A stretch of DNA of 42,482 bases, taken from positions 1 to 42,482 of the forward strand of contig CADEDV010000032.1 of the NCBI GenBank assembly GCA_902826165.1, given 5' to 3'. Numbering within the stretch: the stretch's first letter is position 1; each line of letters begins with the position of its first letter. Both the position numbers and the translations under genes were made by a program. A model generated the notes under the pieces. That model made no database searches and was not told the origin of the DNA. It was given only the letters and a program-made list of their open reading frames with translations. The DNA is from an uncultured Bacteroidota bacterium (GTDB lineage: Bacteria; Bacteroidota; Bacteroidia; Chitinophagales; Chitinophagaceae). Below, in pieces: positions 8,701 to 16,605 of this stretch.

Positions 8701-10849
8701 CACTACGGATAAAGGCTGTACAAATTCGAACAGTTCAACAGTGACAGTAAATGCAAAACCGGTCGTTAATTTTTCTCTCCCTGTTGTTTGTTTACCTGCG
8801 GGAGCGGCACAATTCAATGATCTCTCTACGGTATCCGGCGGAACGATCACTGGCTGGAGCTGGAACTTTGGAGATGCCGGAACAGCTGCTATTCAAAACC
8901 CCACGCATACTTATGCAACAGGCGGGCCTTTTACGGTGTCTCTTACTGCTACTTCCAATAACGGATGTGCCAGTACAGGTACGCAATTACTCAGCACTGT
9001 TTATGCAGAACCACAAGCTGCTTTCAATGCACCGGTGGAAGTTTGCCTGGGAGCAGCGGTCAACCTGACGGATATCAGTACCGCAACAGGCAGCAGCGTC
9101 ACACAATGGAACTGGAATTTTGGCGATGCCACTACATCAACAGTGCAGAATCCATCCCATACTTATGCAGCAGCAGGCACTTATATCATCACTTTAAACA
9201 TTACTTCTGCAGCCGGTTGCCAAACAGTAAATAATACAGCTACAAGAACGGTGATTGTAAATCCTTTGCCGGTTGCTGATTTCAGCACTTCCTTACCGGG
9301 TTGTGTAACAAGAAATATTACGTTCACAGATGCGTCTGCTGCTAATGCAGGGGCACTCATCACATGGCACTGGAACTATGGTGATGCCACAACAGCTATT
9401 CTTACTACCGGCAATTCGTTTACTCATGTTTATAATGCCGTGGGTACTTATAATGTGACTCTGCAGGTTGAAACAAATAAAGGTTGTGTAAGCACCATTG
9501 TTACAAAGCCCATTGAAATAAATGTATTGCCCAAAGCCGGGTTCATAACACCTGAAGCCTGTATCAGTGATATCGCAACACAGTTCATTGATACCAGCCG
9601 TGTTTCCCCGGGTACCATCGCTGCCTGGCAATGGAATTTTGGTGATGCGAATGCAAATGCGGGTAACCCTAATACGTCAACCATCCAAAATGCGACCCAC
9701 CATTTCACAGCAACCGGAAATTATACAACCACACTGATCGCTTATTCTGATAAAGGATGTACCGACACAGCAAGAAGCACTTTCTTCGTGAATGGTTCTG
9801 TGCCTGTTGCTGGGTTCACAGTTTCGAACCCCAATAATTTGTGCAGCAACCAGGTGATTGAAATCAGGGATGCTTCTACGGTTGATGTGGGCAGTCTCGT
9901 GAAAGTGGAAGTATTCTGGGATTATACCAATAACCCGACTATTAAACTTGTGGATGATGATCCGGTATCTGGTGAAATATATAGTCATGCGTACCCTGAA
10001 TTTGGCACACCTGCCACACCAAGGATCATTACAATACGATATGTTGCCTATTCAGGGGCTACCTGCCTGAGCACATTCTCCCGGACGATCACTTTATTAC
10101 CCACACCTACTTTACAGTTTAGTGCAGTATCACCTGTTTGTGAAGATGCAGCAGCATTCCAGGTTAGCCAGGCACAGGTAACAAATGGCCTTCCTGGTAC
10201 AGGGACATTCAGTGGAGCCGGTATTAGCGGAACCGGTTTGTTTACACCATCTGTAGCAGGAACAGGGTCTCATGTGATCACTTATACGTATACCGGAACC
10301 AATGGTTGCAGTGATGCGATCAGCAGAACGATTGATGTGAATCCTAAACCGGGTATTAATGCAGGACCAGATAAGGTTGTCCTGGAAGGTGGTTTTGTAG
10401 TACTGACACCAGCGGTGAATGCGGGTGTTCCAGTTACGTATCTCTGGTCTCCGTCAGCCGGACTTAATAATGTAACGATACCCGGCCCGCAGGCTTCACC
10501 AGCAGATGATATTACTTATACATTAACGGTAACATCGGATAAAGGATGTAAGGCAAGTGATGATGTATTTGTCAAACTGCTTAAGAAAGTGTTGATACCA
10601 AATATCTTCAGCCCGAATGGTGATGGGGTACATGACCGGTGGGAAGTTCCCTACCTCGAAAGTTACCCGGGTTGCACCATCGATATTTATAACCGTTATG
10701 GTCAGCTCGTTTATCATTCTGTTGGCTATGCCACAGCCTGGGATGGTAAGGCGAATGGAAAAGATGTTCCTGTTGGTACCTATTATTATGTAATTGATCC
10801 GAAAAACGGCCGCAGCAAGCTTGCGGGTTATGTGGATGTAATACGATAA
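5741..10849 (+). CDS. Giant PKD-repeat cell-surface protein, T9SS type B cargo
   Basis: 1702 residues from the ATG at 5741, where a signal peptide (MRKLYLLSTLVLTVLAGNFCSAQ) begins. Residues ~25-480 resemble the IgGFc-binding N-terminal domain common in such Bacteroidota proteins (NKGKDFWVAYGYH). Then come PKD domains with the W-x-WNFGDA core at about 7574, 7826, 8093, 8345, 8855, 9107, 9365 and 9630, plus at least two degenerate ones (near 8609 and 9915). The last ~90 residues (IPNIFSPNGDGVHDRWEVP ... WDGKANGKDVPVGTYYYVI) form the CHU_C / gliding-motility C-terminal domain that directs export by the type IX system. It is probably an adhesin or surface filament. Six bases before PorP/SprF, its usual partner. 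Confidence 0.93.
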   Translation: MRKLYLLSTLVLTVLAGNFCSAQDFSNKGKDFWVAYGYHTIMTSGNSQDMVLYFAADQASNVTVSIPGLGYTQNYFVAANTVLTSNPIPKAGAQDARLNAASPPATGENKGIHITSDKPIVAYAHIYNQSVSGATILFPTATLGKEYYSVNYTNNSNTANANCWFYVVAADPGTTTVEITPSAPTLNNYPVGVPFTVTLTQGQVFNVMGQTSGNTGSDLTGSIIKSINTGSGCKRIGVFSGSGRINISCNGAPTGNSSDNYMVQAVPRTAWGKKYLTSPTGGGMRNNIFRVCVSDPATVVTVNGSPIAAALQGNFFYELPRTDRPMRIEADIPITVAQYVTSQGGTNCNNNNGPGDPEVIYLSPVEQNISKVLWNATPNFAIAEHYVNVIIPNTGTAISSFRLDGAPVPASSFIVHQDPAYSYLTQAVGAGQHTILSDSGFNAIAYGFGNAESYGYNAGTNIKDIYQFISLANQYATVNFPATCKNTPFDLSMTFPYQPTRIEWQFSGLFTDVIINSPVPTSTSVVNGRTLYTYTLPTQYTIPAAGTYPIRVVASNPTPDGCGGIQEIDFDIQVFDPPTADFSFSNVGCANTPVQFTSTNNGNGRPVTNWFWNFGDASTAAVANPSHTFTAGGSYTVKYAIRTDVGCISDTASHVVTVGNLPTASFTKTGPFCAGKVVSFTDQSTVVGSTTVVKWTWNFGDATPPVVVNAPASPNQTHTYAAPGTYTVSLIAESSTGCVSIAFTDQVVINANPVANFSLPNVCMPSGLAQFNDLTTIAGGTISSWAWNFGDAGTAATQNPSHTYAGPGPFTVTLVTTSNNGCVDTKVQTLTSVYAEPQAAFTNAAEICLGAAASFTDQSTAPGSTVTHWNWNFGDATTSTQQNPSHTYTAAGTYTVTLSVTSAAGCATVNNTATHTIIVNPLPTISFTNSSPVCAADNILFTSTSVPNAGVFTQYNWTVNTAPTGGNTSTLSYIPAAAGTYTVQLSATTDKGCTNSNSSTVTVNAKPVVNFSLPVVCLPAGAAQFNDLSTVSGGTITGWSWNFGDAGTAAIQNPTHTYATGGPFTVSLTATSNNGCASTGTQLLSTVYAEPQAAFNAPVEVCLGAAVNLTDISTATGSSVTQWNWNFGDATTSTVQNPSHTYAAAGTYIITLNITSAAGCQTVNNTATRTVIVNPLPVADFSTSLPGCVTRNITFTDASAANAGALITWHWNYGDATTAILTTGNSFTHVYNAVGTYNVTLQVETNKGCVSTIVTKPIEINVLPKAGFITPEACISDIATQFIDTSRVSPGTIAAWQWNFGDANANAGNPNTSTIQNATHHFTATGNYTTTLIAYSDKGCTDTARSTFFVNGSVPVAGFTVSNPNNLCSNQVIEIRDASTVDVGSLVKVEVFWDYTNNPTIKLVDDDPVSGEIYSHAYPEFGTPATPRIITIRYVAYSGATCLSTFSRTITLLPTPTLQFSAVSPVCEDAAAFQVSQAQVTNGLPGTGTFSGAGISGTGLFTPSVAGTGSHVITYTYTGTNGCSDAISRTIDVNPKPGINAGPDKVVLEGGFVVLTPAVNAGVPVTYLWSPSAGLNNVTIPGPQASPADDITYTLTVTSDKGCKASDDVFVKLLKKVLIPNIFSPNGDGVHDRWEVPYLESYPGCTIDIYNRYGQLVYHSVGYATAWDGKANGKDVPVGTYYYVIDPKNGRSKLAGYVDVIR
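7990..9513 (+). repeat. Intragenic tandem duplication of a three-domain PKD block (2 x 762 bp)
   Basis: Three successive PKD modules recur with a constant period of 762 bp (254 codons): the core Trp codons at 8093, 8345 and 8609 correspond to 8855, 9107 and 9371. Shared segments include AQFNDL, VYAEPQAAF, WNWNFGDATTST and VNPLP. The copies have drifted at nucleotide level, so this is not a very recent event. The block ends are approximate. Confidence 0.85.
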
Positions 10850-10854
10850 GCCCC

Positions 10855-11904
10855 ATGAAGAAATTTTTTATTACAGCAGCAATCATTTTGAGTGGAAGCT
10901 TCGCCCTGGTGGCGCAGCAACGTCCTCATTATACTCAATACATCATTAATCCCTATATCATCAACCCCGCTATTACCGGGATTGAGAATTATACCGATGT
11001 TAAGATCGGTGTAAGAGATCAATGGGTGGGATTGAACGGTGCCCCGAAGACAACCTATATTTCTATACACGGGCCGTTAGGTAAAAATGATTACAGAACA
11101 TCCGCCACTTCTTTTGAAGTGCCCGGTGAGAACCCAAGGGGTCGGGCCTATTGGGAAACATACACAGCAGCAGAGCCGCATCATGGTATTGGTCTTAATA
11201 TCATCAATGACCAGACAGGAAGCTTTCGTTTCTTCTCCGCCAGTGCTACCTATGCCTATCATTTGGGATTGAACCCGACAACAAATCTCTCAGGAGGATT
11301 CTCAGCCGGTATTACTAAAGTTAGTATTGACAGGAGCAAGCATGATTTTAATGGTACAGGTGATCCCAGCGACCCTGCAGTTGGATCTGCTTTTAGCGGA
11401 GAACTTACCAAAGTAAAACCCAATATCGGGTTTGGTCTCTGGTTATATTCCCGTGATTATTTTGTGGGTTTCGCTGCACAGCAGATCATGCCGCAAACGA
11501 TCAGTTTTGTAGATGATAATACAGCTATTCTTACAAAAGGAAGATTTGTACCGCACCTGTTTCTTACTGCCGGTTACCGGTTCCTGCTGAATGATGATGT
11601 GAATGCCATTCCTTCGCTGATGGTGAAATATATCAAGGGAAGTTCCCTGAAAGAATTTCAGCCGGAAGCGAATCTTAAACTGCAATACCGGGATCTATTC
11701 TGGGTAGGTGGCAGTTACCGCTACCAGGACGGATATGCCGGGATGATCGGGATGAATGTAAAGAATTCTTTTAACGTGAGTTACTCGTACGACCGGACAA
11801 ATAATAATATCCAGCTCAATGCCTTTAACCGCGGCACACATGAAATTGTACTGGGATTCCTGCTGGGGAATAAATACAGTGAAGCTTGTCCCCGTTGTTA
11901 TTAA
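10855..11904 (+). CDS. PorP/SprF-family type IX secretion membrane protein
   Basis: 349 residues with a signal peptide (MKKFFITAAIILSGSFALVAQQ). The start of the mature region, PHYTQYIINPYIINPAITGIENYTDVKIGVRDQWVGLNGAPKTTYISIHGPL, is the hallmark of the PorP/SprF family. The rest alternates in beta-barrel fashion. Members sit in the outer membrane beside T9SS cargo with CHU_C domains and are thought to help attach or export that specific cargo. The gene follows the PKD protein gene by 5 bp, so the pair is almost surely one transcript and one functional unit. Confidence 0.94.
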   Translation: MKKFFITAAIILSGSFALVAQQRPHYTQYIINPYIINPAITGIENYTDVKIGVRDQWVGLNGAPKTTYISIHGPLGKNDYRTSATSFEVPGENPRGRAYWETYTAAEPHHGIGLNIINDQTGSFRFFSASATYAYHLGLNPTTNLSGGFSAGITKVSIDRSKHDFNGTGDPSDPAVGSAFSGELTKVKPNIGFGLWLYSRDYFVGFAAQQIMPQTISFVDDNTAILTKGRFVPHLFLTAGYRFLLNDDVNAIPSLMVKYIKGSSLKEFQPEANLKLQYRDLFWVGGSYRYQDGYAGMIGMNVKNSFNVSYSYDRTNNNIQLNAFNRGTHEIVLGFLLGNKYSEACPRCY

Positions 11905-11927
11905 TAGAAAAAGGAGAAGAAGAATAA

Positions 11928-13661
11928 TTACAGGCGAACAATCTTTTTCGTTTTTATTCCTCTCAACTGGTTAAGTGCTTTGCTGACCTCCGCTTTCTTT
12001 TGTTCGATCACTTCGAGGGTAATATCGGAGTCGGGGATACCTGCCAGGCTGTCTCTTGAAAGTTGTCTTTCCACGACCGACAGGTTCATCATGGCTTTAT
12101 TATATACATGCTGGAGGCTGTCAATACGTATATTCGTAACAGCATTGGCTAATTGTGCGTTCACTTGTTCCCAGTTCACTTTATTATAAGCCAGGCGAAG
12201 TTCGTTCTCCCATTTCTTCCAATCAACCTTGTTGATCTTCTTCAGGTATTCTGCTTTTAGTGCTTCCTTCTGTTGCTGGGTAAAAACTTCTGCTATATTT
12301 TTTTCAACTTCTTCCCATTCTTTTTCCTGTAATACTCTTTTAGAGGCATCAATAGCTTCTTTTACCTGTTCTTCCTGGTAATTCTTTAGTTCGGGAGCTT
12401 CAGGGGCAGCAAAATGGGTTGCCGCTACTGCAAACGGGTTCGCAATAGCATGTTCTATTTTTTCGCCAAGCCCTTCCAGTTCTTTATCTATTCTTGCTGC
12501 TTCTTTCTCATCTATTGAAGCTGCAATTTGCTTTATATAGGGCTCGATATTATTAACAATAGTGGCAGCAGTTTCTGCGGCATTAACAGCTTCTGCTTTT
12601 TTATCATCGTCCATAAAAAGATAGAAGGGAGAAGATAAAGAGCTTGTTGTTGCAGCGATGCTGTTATTGATCTTATTAACCGGTTTGCTGAGTATCAACA
12701 GTGCATTGAAAGTAATCAGGCATAAGAGACCAGCCAGCACACCCGCCAATTTATTGAATGAAAAAACCGGCTGCTTATTAACCCCCATGATCCATTCCAC
12801 CCGGTGCAGCAGATCATTCTTTTTGCCACCAGCCGCTACCGCCAGTGTCTTGGGCAAATGATTGACTTTTTCTAATTCCAGTAAAGCAGAAGCATAGCCA
12901 TAGGGGTCATACTGGAATTGCATCACCATTTCATCACAGCTTTTTTCTCTTTCCCTTTCCACGATCTTCACAAAAGCTTTTACAAAAGGGTTGAAGTATA
13001 AAATGGACTGGACGAATTTCAAAATAAGATTCAGCAGGTAATCAAAACGGCGTATATGTGCCAGCTCGTGCAATATTACTGCTTCCAGTTGCTGGGTTGA
13101 TAATTGGTTGATCGCAGCCAATGGAACCAGGATCACCGGTTTGATATAACCAATGGTAACAGGAGAGGTGACCAGGTCAGATACCCAGATATGAACCGGT
13201 TTCTTAATGCCCATTTGTGCCGCCACTTTCCGTACAAACATTCTCCATTCAACGGCCGCTTTAGTTAGTCCGTAATTACGGATAACATTTACATAGCGGT
13301 AATTTCTTACAAATTGTAAAAGTGGGAATATTAAGAGAATAAGGTAGAGCAGGGAAGCGATGGGCAAAGTCCGGAAAAGCCAGTCATTCAACTGCTCATT
13401 ACCATCCAGGTTTATCAAACCCGCTGAACCGATAACCACATTTTCAGTTTTATACAGGATGGAAGCCAATGTCAGCAGAAACCAGGTAAAGCCGCCAATG
13501 GCTAATAAAGCCGCCAGTAAACTTTTCTGTGAGGATCGGACTGTTTTAAGAACAGCAGTAATCAATTGGTAAACGACCCAGAGCAAGGCCATTTGCCAGA
13601 GACTGTTCAGTACAGCCCAGCCTAATGCCTGCAAAAAGTTGGATTGGTTAATGGCGCCCAT
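11928..13661 (-). CDS. BlaR1/MecR1-type M56 membrane metallopeptidase
   Basis: 577 residues. Membrane segments occupy most of residues 10-120 (for example LLWVVYQLITAVL and SLLYLILLIFPLLQFV), then the cytoplasmic zinc protease domain with HELAH at 198-202 and a downstream REREKSCDEMVMQF segment that supplies the third ligand. Another membrane segment follows (LAGVLAGLLCLITFNALLIL). The C-terminal ~230 residues are charged and helical, probably coiled coil, and replace the penicillin-binding sensor of BlaR1, so the signal is not obviously a beta-lactam. It starts 9 bp after the BlaI-like gene. Relatives cleave the paired repressor when activated. Confidence 0.9.
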   Translation of the reverse strand: MGAINQSNFLQALGWAVLNSLWQMALLWVVYQLITAVLKTVRSSQKSLLAALLAIGGFTWFLLTLASILYKTENVVIGSAGLINLDGNEQLNDWLFRTLPIASLLYLILLIFPLLQFVRNYRYVNVIRNYGLTKAAVEWRMFVRKVAAQMGIKKPVHIWVSDLVTSPVTIGYIKPVILVPLAAINQLSTQQLEAVILHELAHIRRFDYLLNLILKFVQSILYFNPFVKAFVKIVEREREKSCDEMVMQFQYDPYGYASALLELEKVNHLPKTLAVAAGGKKNDLLHRVEWIMGVNKQPVFSFNKLAGVLAGLLCLITFNALLILSKPVNKINNSIAATTSSLSSPFYLFMDDDKKAEAVNAAETAATIVNNIEPYIKQIAASIDEKEAARIDKELEGLGEKIEHAIANPFAVAATHFAAPEAPELKNYQEEQVKEAIDASKRVLQEKEWEEVEKNIAEVFTQQQKEALKAEYLKKINKVDWKKWENELRLAYNKVNWEQVNAQLANAVTNIRIDSLQHVYNKAMMNLSVVERQLSRDSLAGIPDSDITLEVIEQKKAEVSKALNQLRGIKTKKIVRL

Positions 13662-13670
13662 CAGTAACGC

Positions 13671-14054
13671 TTATTGTTTTTTCAGATCATTTAATAAAGC
13701 CTGTATCTTTTCAATTTCTTCGGGGCTGGCCTTGGTTTCCCCCAGTGCCTGGATCACAAGCTGGGTGGGGGAGCCGCCGAACAAACTATCGATCATCTTA
13801 TTCAGCAAATGTTTTTGTGTTCTTTCTTTATTCACGGCTGCCTGGTACACATGGGTACGCATAGAATCATCTCTTTTCACTAATCCCTTTTCATTCATGA
13901 TCTGCATCAGTTTCAGGGTAGTAGTATAGCCCACATCTTTGGATGCTGCAAGGCCTTCATGCACTTCTCTCACGGTAGCCAGTCCTTTCGACCACAGTAT
14001 TTGGAGTATTTCCAGCTCACTTTCTGTTGGCTTTATTACTTTGGTATTCGACAT
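13671..14054 (-). CDS. BlaI/MecI/CopY-family transcriptional repressor
   Basis: 127 residues from the ATG at 14054 (MSNTKVIKPTESELEILQILWSKGLATVREVHEGL). The winged-helix domain fills the first ~80 residues, including ILWSKGLATVREV and GYTTTLKLMQIMNEKGLV. The C-terminal part is the dimerisation region. An upstream start at 14105 is open but would place coding sequence over a perfect dyad operator, so 14054 is preferred. It forms a two-gene operon with the M56 peptidase, the standard repressor and protease arrangement, and is probably autoregulated. Confidence 0.92.
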   Translation of the reverse strand: MSNTKVIKPTESELEILQILWSKGLATVREVHEGLAASKDVGYTTTLKLMQIMNEKGLVKRDDSMRTHVYQAAVNKERTQKHLLNKMIDSLFGGSPTQLVIQALGETKASPEEIEKIQALLNDLKKQ

Positions 14055-14077
14055 AATTTCATCTTTTGTAACCCGAA

Positions 14078-14097
14078 TATACGACCAATTTCGTATA
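14078..14097. promoter_or_regulatory. Dyad operator upstream of the BlaI-like gene
   Basis: TATACGA-N6-TCGTATA, a perfect 7-bp dyad centred about 33 bp upstream of the repressor start. On the - strand the distal half merges with TATATTCG, a one-mismatch -7 element, so bound repressor would cover the promoter. BlaI-family operators are dyads of similar size, which supports autoregulation. Confidence 0.65.
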
Positions 14098-14201
14098 AAG
14101 AACATGCGGCAACATTATTTAATTTTTTTTAACGCTGCTTAACATTGAGACGCAACAGGTTGAAAAAGGTTACAAAGGAGATAACTGGGTGGAGTAGCTA
14201 C

Positions 14202-14237
14202 AAAAAAATAAGCCCCCCTGTAGAAACAGCGGGACTT
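14202..14237 (-). terminator. Terminator of the pyrophosphatase gene
   Basis: Read on the - strand, AAGTCCCGCTGT / ACAGGGGGGCTT pair at 10 of 12 positions around a TTCT loop, followed by a run of seven T (the A run at 14202-14208 on the + strand). It lies 28 bp beyond the hppA stop. Confidence 0.8.
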
Positions 14238-14265
14238 ATGTAATGGTTCTGATTAGACTCTTTAA

Positions 14266-16497
14266 TTATTTATACTGAACCGTATTGGTATTTGGCAATG
14301 AAGCTATTGGCTTCTCTGCTTTGATTTCTTTTTTCGGAATTTTGGCTGCTTCTGCCTCCGGGTTCCCGTTCAGCTGAGCGAGGGTCGGGGCGATAACCAA
14401 AGATACGATAGACATTAATTTAATAAGAATATTCATGGACGGACCGGAAGTATCTTTAAAAGGATCACCCACGGTGTCACCCGTTACAGAAGCCTTATGC
14501 GGCTCTGATTTCTTGTAATAAGTCTCGCCATTGATCTCAACGCCTTTTTCAAATGATTTTTTGGCATTATCCCAGGCACCACCGGCATTATTCTGGAACA
14601 TTCCCATCAGTACACCACTAACAGTAGCACCTGCCAGGAATCCACCCAATGCTTCAGGCCCTAATAAAAACCCGATCACTAATGGAGAAATGATGGTGAT
14701 AGCACCGGGCAACATCATTTTTTTGATGGAAGCCTGAGTAGAGATTGCCACACATTTATCATATTCGGGTTTTCCTTTTCCTTCCATGATACCTGGTATC
14801 TCCCGGAACTGGCGGCGTACTTCTTCCACCATACTCATAGCCGCTTCTCCCACAGCACGGATGGCTAATGAAGAAAAGATGAAAGGGATCATTCCACCAA
14901 TAAATAAAGAAGCCAGTACATCGGCTTTATAAATATCGATACGCTGGTTGTCAGCAGGAAGAGCAATACCCACAAAGGCTGCAAATAAGGCAAGAGCTGT
15001 TAACGCAGCGGAAGCAATGGCGAAACCTTTACCTGTTGCAGCAGTTGTATTACCTACAGCATCCAGTACGTCTGTTTTTTCTCTGACTTCTTTAGGCAGT
15101 TCACTCATTTCAGCAATACCACCGGCATTATCAGCAATAGGACCGAATGCATCGATCGCCAGTTGCATGGCCGTAGTGGCCATCATACCCGCAGCTGCAA
15201 TCGCCACACCATATAAACCAGCACACTGGTACGAACCCCAGATACCGGCAGCCAACACCAATATCGGAAGGAAAGTAGATTCCATTCCTACCGCCAAACC
15301 GCCAATTACGTTAGTAGCATGACCGGTTGAAGATTGTTTGATAATTGATTTAACGGGGCCTTTGCCCATGGCTGTATAGTATTCGGTGATGATACTCATT
15401 AAGGCACCAACCGCTAAACCAACAGCAATAGCTCCCAGTACACCCCATTTCGTAAACTCAAATCCACGGAGGGTCATCGTTTCAGGAAGTAACCATGCCA
15501 CTAAACCAGCAGCAGCAATAGCCGTAAGAATAATAGAACCCCAGTTACCCATATTCAGGGCTTTCTGTACATTATCTGTATTGATACCGGCCGCATCGCT
15601 TACACGAACGAACCAGGTACCGGCAATTGAAAATAAAATACCCACACCGGCAATCAGCATTGGTAGCAGGATGGGAGACATACCACCTAAGCCATCATCA
15701 CCGGTGATAACTGTTTGCTGACCCAGAACAATAGTCGCCAATACAGTGGCTACATAAGAACCAAATAAGTCAGCACCCATACCGGCCACATCACCTACGT
15801 TGTCACCCACGTTATCAGCAATGGTGGCAGGGTTTCTCGGATCATCTTCGGGAATACCGGCTTCCACTTTACCTACGAGGTCAGCACCTACGTCGGCGGC
15901 CTTGGTATAGATACCGCCACCCACACGGGCAAATAAGGCAATGGATTCAGCACCCAGCGAGAACCCGGTCAGTACTTCGATCATTTTGATCATTTCTACC
16001 CCGTTCACGGAGGCACCGGCGGGTACAAAGATCATTTTGAAAATAATAAACAAGCTTCCCAAACCAAGTACAGCCAGCCCGGCCACACCAAGACCCATCA
16101 CGGCACCACCGGTAAAGGAAACATTTAATGCTTTTGATAAACTGGTACGGGCGGCCTGTGCGGTACGGACATTAGCCTTGGTGGCTACTCTCATACCGAT
16201 ATAACCGGCAGTGGCACTGAATACAGCACCCACCACGAAGGCGGCAGCGATGAGCCAGTGGGAATGGGGATTGGATGTCGCCATTACCGCCAGCAATATG
16301 CCCACGATGACAACAAAATAGCCGAGAATTTTCCATTCCGCTTTCAGGAAAGCCATCGCACCTTCGGAGATATAAGTGCTGATCTCTTTCATCCGTTCGT
16401 TACCGGCATCCTGTTTGGACACCCAGTTGAATTTTACAAACGTGTAAAGCAAGCCAATGATTCCCATGGCGGGAACGAGATAGATCAATTTGTCCAT
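14266..16497 (-). CDS. hppA: K+-dependent membrane-bound pyrophosphatase (ion pump)
   Basis: 743 residues, about 16 membrane segments. It hydrolyses pyrophosphate and pumps Na+ or H+ across the inner membrane. The substrate site motifs [31 protein letters not shown] and [14 protein letters not shown] are intact. In the segment [16 protein letters not shown] an Ala stands where K+-independent enzymes have Lys, which marks the K+-dependent subfamily. That group holds both Na+ and H+ pumps, so the ion is not settled. The C-terminus has a short extra tail. It has a strong promoter of its own and a terminator. Confidence 0.96.
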   Translation of the reverse strand: MDKLIYLVPAMGIIGLLYTFVKFNWVSKQDAGNERMKEISTYISEGAMAFLKAEWKILGYFVVIVGILLAVMATSNPHSHWLIAAAFVVGAVFSATAGYIGMRVATKANVRTAQAARTSLSKALNVSFTGGAVMGLGVAGLAVLGLGSLFIIFKMIFVPAGASVNGVEMIKMIEVLTGFSLGAESIALFARVGGGIYTKAADVGADLVGKVEAGIPEDDPRNPATIADNVGDNVGDVAGMGADLFGSYVATVLATIVLGQQTVITGDDGLGGMSPILLPMLIAGVGILFSIAGTWFVRVSDAAGINTDNVQKALNMGNWGSIILTAIAAAGLVAWLLPETMTLRGFEFTKWGVLGAIAVGLAVGALMSIITEYYTAMGKGPVKSIIKQSSTGHATNVIGGLAVGMESTFLPILVLAAGIWGSYQCAGLYGVAIAAAGMMATTAMQLAIDAFGPIADNAGGIAEMSELPKEVREKTDVLDAVGNTTAATGKGFAIASAALTALALFAAFVGIALPADNQRIDIYKADVLASLFIGGMIPFIFSSLAIRAVGEAAMSMVEEVRRQFREIPGIMEGKGKPEYDKCVAISTQASIKKMMLPGAITIISPLVIGFLLGPEALGGFLAGATVSGVLMGMFQNNAGGAWDNAKKSFEKGVEINGETYYKKSEPHKASVTGDTVGDPFKDTSGPSMNILIKLMSIVSLVIAPTLAQLNGNPEAEAAKIPKKEIKAEKPIASLPNTNTVQYK

Positions 16498-16532
16498 AAG
16501 CCTGTGGTCTTAATCTAAGTTTTAAAGGACGG

Positions 16533-16564
16533 CAAAGATAGGGGTTGGCCCCCAATGACCCAAA
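16533..16564 (-). promoter_or_regulatory. Promoter of hppA (Bacteroidota -33/-7 type)
   Basis: On the - strand TTTG (16564-16561), a 20-nt spacer, then TATCTTTG (16540-16533). This is an exact match to the Bacteroidota sigma-A consensus TTTG-N19-21-TAnnTTTG. Transcription would start about 30 nt before the hppA ATG. Confidence 0.8.
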
Positions 16565-16605
16565 CCCCCGACAGGCTTTATTTTCAGGGGTTTGAGGGAG
16601 AAAAA

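Noticed and set aside
14055-14105. Longer N-terminus for the BlaI-like repressor
   Set aside because: It would be encoded across the operator and promoter; family proteins start at the 14054 position.
15386-15721. Several + strand open frames opposite hppA and gyrA
   Set aside because: They are antisense shadows of strong, conserved genes, with low-complexity Ala/Pro/Ser-rich translations.
16562-16593. AAACCCC / GGGGTTT stem as terminator of the lipoprotein gene
   Set aside because: Long loop, no U-tract, and it overlaps the -33 element of hppA.
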